A stretch of 64,000 nt of DNA from Gnetum montanum. Its lineage: Eukaryota; Streptophyta; Gnetopsida; Gnetales; Gnetaceae. Position numbers and translations under genes: made by a program. The stretch covers positions 178,101 through 242,100 of the forward strand of contig MNCI01013908.1 of the NCBI GenBank assembly GCA_015680685.1, written 5' to 3'. This document shows, piece by piece, positions 57,612-64,000 of this stretch. Every line of letters begins with the position of its first letter. Within the stretch, counting starts at the first letter, position 1. Under the pieces are notes generated by a model. The model was not told where the DNA came from. It did not search any database and was given only the letters and a program-made list of their open reading frames with translations.

Positions 57612-59280
57612 CAATTGATGATGATGAAGAATCAGACTCATCAAGAAAGAAATTGCAGATAAGGCTGTTAAATAGCATGAGGCAGACTACTACTGTCCGA
57701 AGCAGGACGACGGTTAATCTGAAAGGGCTTTGGTGGCACACGACAAACATATGAGGGGGGGCCAAAAGGAAGGCTACAAACAAAGCAGAACAACGTGGAG
57801 GAGTGGGAACCTATCACAAATCACATTTTTCAAGGAAAAAAATGACTGTATGGTACTGTTTTTCGTGGGCTTTGTTTTATTTGCATGATGGGAATCTGGT
57901 AGACCTAATCCATTGCGTGTTGGTTTGGTCTCTGTTGCATCGGCAGGGCAGTTTTCTTTGCCCCTTTTCCATTTCAATTTCAGTCTGTTTCTAAGTTTGA
58001 AGCAGGCATTTGCCTTATCAAGATAGCTCCATCCAAGGATAAAATTTACTGGCCAATTGCCGTGATGGACCCATTTTTTAAAATTCAAAAGTACTTTGGT
58101 CAAAAGGATGCACAATATAATGCTTAACTTTGCAAACTGACGGGCGTAGATGTATTATATATATATATATATATATATTAATGTTCATTTACCTGCATGA
58201 TTGTTTCATGGCTTCAGGTACTCAAGGTAGATAATTTGCTATACAAAATCAGTCATTAAAGCAGGCTATAGAAAATCATCTTTAATCTGGAACTACGTTA
58301 ACGGTTAGCTCAGATTGAACTAAAGCTCAAAAGTTTATTACATTTAAATATTTCAAACAGAAATTAAAAATGGTATAGCATTGAGCCTCCAGACAATAAT
58401 CCTTTTTCATGAAACTTAAAAATTGTAAAGAAATGTTAAATGTTAATAGTGTGGTTGGAACAGCTCTCTATCATCTTCCATTCCATTACTGGGGATCATT
58501 ATTATGGTGTCCCCAGGTAAACAGTTTGGCAATGATTTTTTATCATCTTCCAAAAACCAGTTTCATAATCATGTAAGAACCTTCCCTCCGTGGTACCGTA
58601 TCCCAGGCAAAAACTGTATATACTTGAGCTTAGAACAATATATTTGCTAAGAAGTTGAGTTATAGTTGAACTATACAACATTCAACCATTTGTGCCTATC
58701 CAATCATAAAAATTGATGTTAGACGCTCAAAATACTTAAAAAGGCAGGCCCTTGTGGACGTCAAAAATCCAACATTTGTGCCGACCCATGCTCCTTTAAT
58801 TTGGCCTATTTTAGAAAAGTGTGACGGCCAACTAACATTCACAGGATGGGTATTCTTGATGTTTGATGCAGAAAATCTGGGCAAAACGTCGCAGTCATCC
58901 ACGGTCTCACGGGATCAAACATGGCCCAACATGAATGTGGTCGTGACTCTGCATTTGCTTGACACGACGATGATCCTGCTGTTGCTGTTGCTACTGTTGT
59001 TGTTGATGATGGGTCCGTTTTTAATTGCTCTGTCTGCGGTTGATTTTTTAAAGGTTGTGGGCTGATTTTCTTAAAGGTTACAGGATATGGGTCATGTCAG
59101 GTCTTGTTCAAAGGGACGTGCAAAAGTATGGAATGGAATTCAATTATGGTCTGCATCACCGTCCAAGACTATCACACACATGTCAAGACCCCATTCCTGA
59201 TTTTTAGTTTTGTTTGGAGTGGTTTCATGCCGTAAACAACGGAGAATATTTTAGTTTACAAGAGGATTTTAGCAGCACAG
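57612..59280. other. Intergenic, no gene seen
   Basis: A TA microsatellite lies at 58155-58178. A CTG/TTG-rich run is at about 58977-59005. No coding region is supported. Confidence 0.5.
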
Positions 59281-59284
59281 AAGG

Positions 59285-59578
59285 GCAGCTGAGGTGAGGC
59301 TGACATGTGTTTTTACACGTACATTATCTCCTTCAGAGACTTTGATTAATACCCACAAACTTTTATTACATGGGTGGTGGGCAGCTGAGGTGAGGCTTAC
59401 ATGTGTTTTTACACGTACATTATCTCCTTCGGAGACTTTGATTAATACCCACAAACTTTTATTACATGGGTGGTGGGCAGCTGAGGTGAGGCTTACATGT
59501 GTTTTTACACGTACATGATCTCTTTCAAGAGACTTTGCTTAATACCTACAAACGTTTATTACATGGGTGGTGGGTGGC
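59285..59578 (+). repeat. 96-bp minisatellite, three copies
   Basis: GCAGCTGAGGTGAGGCT starts at 59285, 59381 and 59477, an exact 96-base period. Copies 1 and 2 are almost identical and copy 3 is more diverged, ending in GGGTGGTGGGTGG. Each unit contains TTTTTACACGTACAT and CCCACAAACTTTTATTAC. Because 96 is divisible by three, spurious ORFs run through it. Confidence 0.95.
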
Positions 59579-59579
59579 T

Positions 59580-60155
59580 GGGTGGGGCATGCAGTAGGCT
59601 TAGTTTCAAGACAAAATTGACTATACCTTGCATCTGTTCACACCAATTTGTCCCCTCGTTCTGCAAAGCTTTATTCTGATTTCTTGAGGATCCTAGGTGA
59701 CAGGTGCCTAAAATTCTGCTCAAAGCTAAAAGCCATGATAATGAGATAGCGGAAGAATATAATTTTAAATATCATGTTCAAAGCATGAAATTTTTCAGTT
59801 GAAAATAATATTTTATTAAGTTTGAAAACGACCATTGGCTTTAGAAGGTAGCGTACAAAATATCACATTTAAATACATTTTCAATGTAATGTACTAAAGT
59901 AATTAGTATCGTTTGGAAAAATTTAAAAAGTGACTTTGCTTTGGTATAATGTTATTTCACTTTATACATTAGAAAAAACATAGTTTTAATTTTGGAAAGG
60001 GGAAGAAATTATTGGAACCAAAACTAGATGACTATATGTACCTCATATATATAGGCAATATGATTTCATAGAACTTAAGTAGTGTTAAAAACTTATTCTT
60101 GAATTGTTGACTTACGTAGTTTTGGCTCTTGATCTTCTATGTGATAATTTTGGAA
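59580..60155. other. AT-rich spacer, no gene
   Basis: Nothing recognisable before the copia LTR. Confidence 0.5.
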
Positions 60156-60609
60156 TGTTTGAATTCTAGACTTTTAGAAAATGAGTTATAGAAATCTTCA
60201 TAATGCATTTAATATGATGGTTGCTTGATAATTTGGTTGCATTGAAGACAATGAGTTGATAATTGAGAATGGAAGTTGATACTACTGCTAGATGTGTAAA
60301 TAAGAGAAGAAAGGAATATGAAAATTCATAAAATTGTAAAGAAAATCGAATGTCAACTTTATTGCCTTTAAAACTAGTCATTTCATTCATGTATGGCCTT
60401 ACAATTTATAGGAAGTGATTGGGGCCATACTCAGAAACTTGAGAAGTCATTTGCCATAGTGAAAATAAAGAAATTTATGCAAAATAAAGGTGAGTTGGGG
60501 TCAAAATAGTTTACATCTGCCCATCATTTGAAAAATAAATAAAAATACTTTGAATTTGTGTACATTTGTCTTCATGTGGGTAGAGTATTGGACATTACTT
60601 TTTAACAGT
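60156..60609 (-). repeat. 3' LTR of the copia element (left end tentative)
   Basis: On the minus strand the sequence ATGAGGGAC is followed by TGTTAAAAAG, the usual PPT and LTR start, placing the LTR border at 60609. A minus-strand TATA box (CTATAAATTG) lies near 60403-60412. The other end is guessed at 60156 from a TG/CA terminus only. Confidence 0.5.
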
Positions 60610-60719
60610 CCCTCATTTTATGTGCAATGTTTTCTGTCTTCCTTTTTTATTTTTGTCTTGATGCCTATATTATTGCAAAGGTGCTCCTGCTTATATTAAA
60701 GAAGAGGTTTGGTGAGTAA

Positions 60720-61145
60720 GTTTGCCAATTGTTCATTAGTATTCACATGTAATGGTTGGATTTTACCATCCTTCTTGCTTGAAAAAATAATATTTCATTT
60801 TTTTCGAAGAACATGTTCATCTGAGAGTTGTATGGTTGAAGTGTTCTCACAATATAAGTTGATGGGGAGTTCTATATGAAAACCAAGATGATTCATGAGT
60901 TTGTTTAGCCACAAGATGTGTTGAGTACATTTTGTCATGGCAATAAATTCTACTTCACAAGTTGAAGGACTGATGAATCTTTGTTTTTTTAACTTCCAAT
61001 ATATTACATTATTTCCATTGAATATTATTGATCCTGATGTAGATTTTCTATCATTGTGGTCTCATCCCTAATCAATGTTTGAATAATCACGAAATTGTTC
61101 ATCTTCTTTGGTGTAATCGATTCCATGATTTGTTGTGGCTTTTAC
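60720..61145 (-). pseudogene. Copia RT C-terminus and RNase H
   Basis: The minus strand reads HVLRYVKATTNHGIDYTKED, then HNDRKSTSGSIIFNGNNVIYW, KKQRFISPSTCEVEFIAMTKCTQHILWLNKLM, LYCENTSTIQLS, and after a stop HVNTNEQLANLLTKPL. This matches the copia signature (RYL.gT.d.Gi.y ... DRKSTSGy.f ... S..EAEY.A ... DN.sAi.l ... ADilTK.l). Two stops follow the NID segment. Confidence 0.9.
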
Positions 61146-61199
61146 ATATCTAAGTACATGGATGAGAGTGTTGAGATGAGATTGTATAGGTTCTTACAG

Positions 61200-61960
61200 T
61201 CTATATGCTTTTTTTGTTTAAACCTTCATGAAACTAGTCTTACTTTATGTTTGATGACTTCTGCTTTTTCATTAAATTTGGTCTTGTATAGCCATTTACA
61301 ATCAATTACCTTTTTTCTTCTAGTTTGTCCACTAATTCCCATGTTTTGTTTTTTATGATGGCTTCATATTTTTTGTTTGTAGCTTCTTTCAATGTATTTG
61401 TTCTCAAAGCTTCTTCTACATTCTTTAGTTCAAGAGAGAGAGATGAGTATGCTATGTTGTTGATGACATTAGATCTATTTGTTCTTCTATCAAATTTATT
61501 GTACAACATTTGTTCTTGAGGGTGATTTCTTTGTACCCATGGTTTGAGATTATTTTGTACTTCTGTCCTTTCATTTAAATTTTGAAAATCTTTCATGCCA
61601 AATTTATTTTCCATGAAAACCACATCTCTAGATGATTGCCATTTTTTCTCTATGGGATCATAGCAAGTGTATCCACTTGTCTTGGTGTCATATCCTAGAA
61701 AAATGCATTTCTTTCTTTTGCTATTCAATTTATTTGTGAATTGCTTTATACTTTTGACATAACAATGACATCCAAATGTTTTTGTGTTTTATATTTGAAA
61801 CATTTCTATAGAAAAGTTCATATGAGGATTTTTCTTTCTTGTTATTGTTGATTATTCTATTGGTAATGTAGTTTGCTACATTCAAGGCCATGCTCCAAAA
61901 ATTGTTAGAGATTTGAGCATTTTTAAGAAGACATGTTACCCTGTCTTGCAAGGTTTTATT
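61200..61960 (-). pseudogene. Copia integrase C-terminus and RT N-terminus
   Basis: Reads KNAQISNNFWSMALNVANYITNRI, then after a stop KCIFLGYDTKTSGYTCYDPIEKKW, VVFMENKF, EEALRTNTLKEATNKKYEAIIKNKTWELV, and LYKTKFNEKAEVIKHKVRLV. These are the end of copia integrase (FW.eA...A.Yi.NR), the FLGY segment and the start of RT (W..Am..E...i..N.TW.LV). The RT palm with YxDD is missing between about 61145 and 61200. Confidence 0.88.
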
Positions 61961-61964
61961 TTTC

Positions 61965-62500
61965 CTTTCTACAATGCCATTTGATTGTGAACTATATCTA
62001 CATGTGGTTTGATGAAAAATACCTTAATGTGTATAAAAATCTTTGAATTCTTGATTGATGAACTCTCCTCATCTACTAGATCTAATGACTTCAATGGATA
62101 GGCCCATAGTATTTTTCATGAGAGTGTAGAAGTCTTTGAATTTGATTACTACCTTAGCCTTGCTCTTCATATTGTATGTCTAGGTATCTCTTGAGAAATC
62201 ATTTCCCGTGACAAGTGTATAATTGCCTACTCCTAAAGAGGTGATAGGTATAGGTCCAATATGGAGAAATTCAAGAGGGCTTTCTTTTCTTTGCATAGTT
62301 GTCGTGTGAAGATTGTTGATTTGCTTTCCTTGAATGCATATTTCAAATTTTTATTTGGGAGTATCTTTGATTTGAATTTCTATTGCTTTCTTTAACTTTT
62401 TCATTTTTTTAGTTTGTTATAAGCGGAGTGTCCCAAATCTCTTGTGCCAAATTTTGGCTTCTTCTACATTTTTTGTTTGATATTTAGAAATGTTTTTATG
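61965..62500 (-). pseudogene. Copia integrase core
   Basis: The minus strand gives VIRSSR-GEFINQEFKDFYTH-GIFHQTTCRYSSQSNGIVERKNKTLQDR. The usual RSDrGGEF has its Asp changed (RSSR), while the catalytic Glu of NGIVERKN is kept. Upstream, an HKRFGTLRL remnant marks the HLGH zinc region, and FLKRYLDIQY-like text marks the first core strand. Confidence 0.8.
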
Positions 62501-62519
62501 GATCTTTGTTTGTTTCATT

Positions 62520-62870
62520 TTCTAATGTAGTAACTTGAACGATAGTTTGGTTATTATCTTGAATGAGGCTTCTTCTTAGATCAAAGTGACTACAATCTAT
62601 GTAATAGATCTTACTATTGTAGGCTTTTGTTCTGATGATTTCTTCTTTGTTTTGTTTTTTAATAATGCACTAGTCAACGTTGAAGCTAAATTTGATTCCT
62701 TTCTTGGCTATTTGTCCCACTAAGATAAGAGGATATGAAAGATTTGGTACATAGAAGAGATATGAGTGATGGCTATAACCTTGTTATTTAGTAATTTGAT
62801 AATCCAATTTCCAACTCCTATGTTCTGATGGTTACCATCATGATGAATCGCTATTGATTGGCTAGGTCGA
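62520..62870 (-). pseudogene. Copia protease end and linker
   Basis: Reads SIAIHHDGNHQNIGVGNWIIKL, then HISSMYQIFHILLS and CIIKKQNKEEI. It resembles the G.G.i.l....l.nVLYvP..s.NL stretch after the copia protease site. The active-site DSGA itself is not visible, probably lost at the junction with the adjacent LTR. Confidence 0.55.
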
Positions 62871-62884
62871 TCTAGCCCCATTAA

Positions 62885-63712
62885 TGTAGCCTTGTCAATG
62901 CATAGTTAGATGCATTGACATAGATGCGTCAATGCAGTGTTAAGTCAAGCCTATATAAATGCATGTACCCACCATATTTATGGTACATTAAGTCACTAAT
63001 GTAGCCAAACTCTTATAGTTTGCTTTTCCTAGAGTTAGAATATTTTTTGAGTGCCCATAGTAGGAACTAAAGCCATTTTATGGATCTTTATTTGAGCATC
63101 ATGTACCTAGACACATTGATGTGAACAACAATAAATACGAGATTCTTGACATTTCTTGCAGCACTTGGAATAGATTAATGCTTCTTACACACACTTTTTT
63201 ATTAATGCATTTTATATTCTTGTCTTAATTAATTAATATGTTTAATAATGAACACATAAGTACGACCACTTCAAACACATCATTTAACGCTTGGTAATCC
63301 CAGTGGAGGCAATTTGGTACACCTAGTAATTGTCAATTGGTAACTCAGTAGCATTGATATGAGTTTAGGATATGGATGGCAAGGGGCCCAGATACTTATG
63401 TTAGGATAGTTAGCCTTAGAATTATTAGATAGCAAGATTAGTTAATTATAAACTATTTATCTTTTCATCCACACTTAGGCTACAAAACATATAAAAATAT
63501 AAATATAAATAAATATCATATGCCTTAACTCACACTTAGCCATACATAAGAGCTTACACAAGTGAGAGTTAAGAAGATAATCATCACATTTTCCTAAGTC
63601 ACCATTTTTGTCTATAGGCACACTTAGGAGCTAAGTCCATGGAATTTGATTGAATCATTAGTGCACACTTGTGATTTGTATGGTTGGGTGTAGGGACTAC
63701 TCATTGCTCGTA
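62885..63712 (+). repeat. 5' LTR of a third Athila-like element
   Basis: From about 63220 to 63712 it follows the LTR at 31204-32084 in order: a TACGACCACTT / TACGACTGGTTTT block, CGCTTGGTAATCC, CACCTAGTA, ATATCATATGCCTTAACTCACACTTAG, CACACTTGTGATTTGTATGGT, and an ACTACTCATTGCTCGTA end. A TATA box lies at 62952-62959 (CTATATAAATGC). The start at 62885 (TGTAGCC) is a guess from its distance to the TATA box. Confidence 0.8.
62952..62959 (+). promoter_or_regulatory. TATA box of the third LTR
   Basis: TATATAAA in AGCCTATATAAATGCATG, about 70 bases from the presumed LTR start, preceded by two ATGCATTGACATAGATGCGTCAATG-like inverted words. Confidence 0.65.
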
Positions 63713-63714
63713 AT

Positions 63715-63732
63715 TGGTACTGTTGCCAGGGA
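63715..63732 (+). other. Primer-binding site of the third element
   Basis: TGGTACTGTTGCCAGGGA, a diverged form of the tRNA-Asp-type site (TGGCGCCGTTGCCGGGGA), directly after the LTR end. Confidence 0.75.
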
Positions 63733-64000
63733 TTTAGTTTAGCTACGTGCACTAAGTAGGAAAGATATTGACATCATACAAAAATGTTGTAAGGATTTTT
63801 TAATAATAAAACATTAAGGAAATAAGAGCAAAGCATATTGTTTTTCAGTAAAAACTAACATGACTTCTTCTTGCAGGGAAGAATCTCCACCATGCATATG
63901 TGGAACCAATCAAAGATAGGAGGTCAAGAAAACACCCCAACAACTCTGTGTTATTTACACCCATCTAGACCCTTAAACTTTGTATTTCACCTTCGTCCTA
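63733..64000 (+). mobile_element. Leader of the third Athila-like element, continues beyond window
   Basis: Non-coding leader. The segment near 63860-63920 (ACATGACTTCTTCTTGCAGGGAAGAATC...) is where gag would start. No clear gag text is present before the end. Confidence 0.5.

Larger units (their letters stand above)
60156..62880 (-). mobile_element. Ty1/copia retrotransposon, minus strand, internally deleted
   Basis: From right to left on the minus strand: the end of protease, integrase (zinc region lost or weak, core present), the start of RT, the end of RT with RNase H, a purine-rich tract, and a 3' LTR. The protease-integrase-RT order is diagnostic of copia. The right end is cut near the 5' LTR of the third Athila-like element. 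Many stops make it inactive. Confidence 0.85.

Noticed and set aside
59294-59518. ORFs with repeated segments on both strands
   Set aside because: They are produced by the 96-base minisatellite, whose period is a multiple of three.
1-64000. tRNA, rRNA and other structured RNA genes
   Set aside because: No cloverleaf or rRNA-like sequence was recognised by eye; only SINE-like tRNA-derived fragments were seen.

Overview
The window is nuclear DNA of a land plant with a large, repeat-rich genome. Ty3/gypsy and Ty1/copia LTR retrotransposons fill most of it, several captured gene remnants lie between them, and one apparently intact host gene has a single intron of about 18.3 kb. Long repeat-filled introns and deeply decayed gypsy elements would suit a gymnosperm or fern, but the species cannot be told from this sequence. 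A 378-base run of N (21879-22256) shows that it comes from a draft assembly.

Layout. Positions 1 to about 11.2 kb hold a decayed Tat-like gypsy element on the minus strand: LTR-like right end, gag, aspartic protease, then the start of reverse transcriptase at the left edge. Between protease and RT, on the opposite strand, lies an eight-exon gene (1137-5156). Its splice phases all agree and its only visible defects are eight premature stops. Positions 11.3-17.4 kb hold a plus-strand Athila-like gypsy element without recognisable LTRs. Positions 17.4-25.7 kb are intergenic, with tandem repeats, a copia integrase scrap, a subtilase pseudogene exon, a PIF1-type helicase remnant whose 3' end is triplicated in 412-bp units, and a foldback MITE.

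The host gene spans 26173-50856 on the plus strand and has nine exons encoding 359 residues. It is a CD2BP2/Lin1-type (U5 snRNP-associated) protein ending in a tyrosine-rich OCRE-like repeat. Its first coding exon is duplicated in tandem. Its fourth intron (28025-46325) begins with GC rather than GT and contains a complete 13,647-bp Athila-like element (31204-44850) with two LTRs, a PBS, a PPT, a 5-bp target duplication (ACAAC), gag-pol remnants and an extra 3' ORF.

Downstream are a degenerate low-complexity region (53.6-54.8 kb), a possible SINE, a single-exon hypothetical acidic protein on the minus strand (56972-57562), a 96-bp minisatellite, and a minus-strand copia element (about 60.2-62.9 kb). 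The copia element is abutted at the right edge by the 5' LTR of a third Athila-like element that runs out of the window.

Most retroelement reading frames are broken by stop codons. The CD2BP2-type gene is the only strong candidate for a working protein gene.
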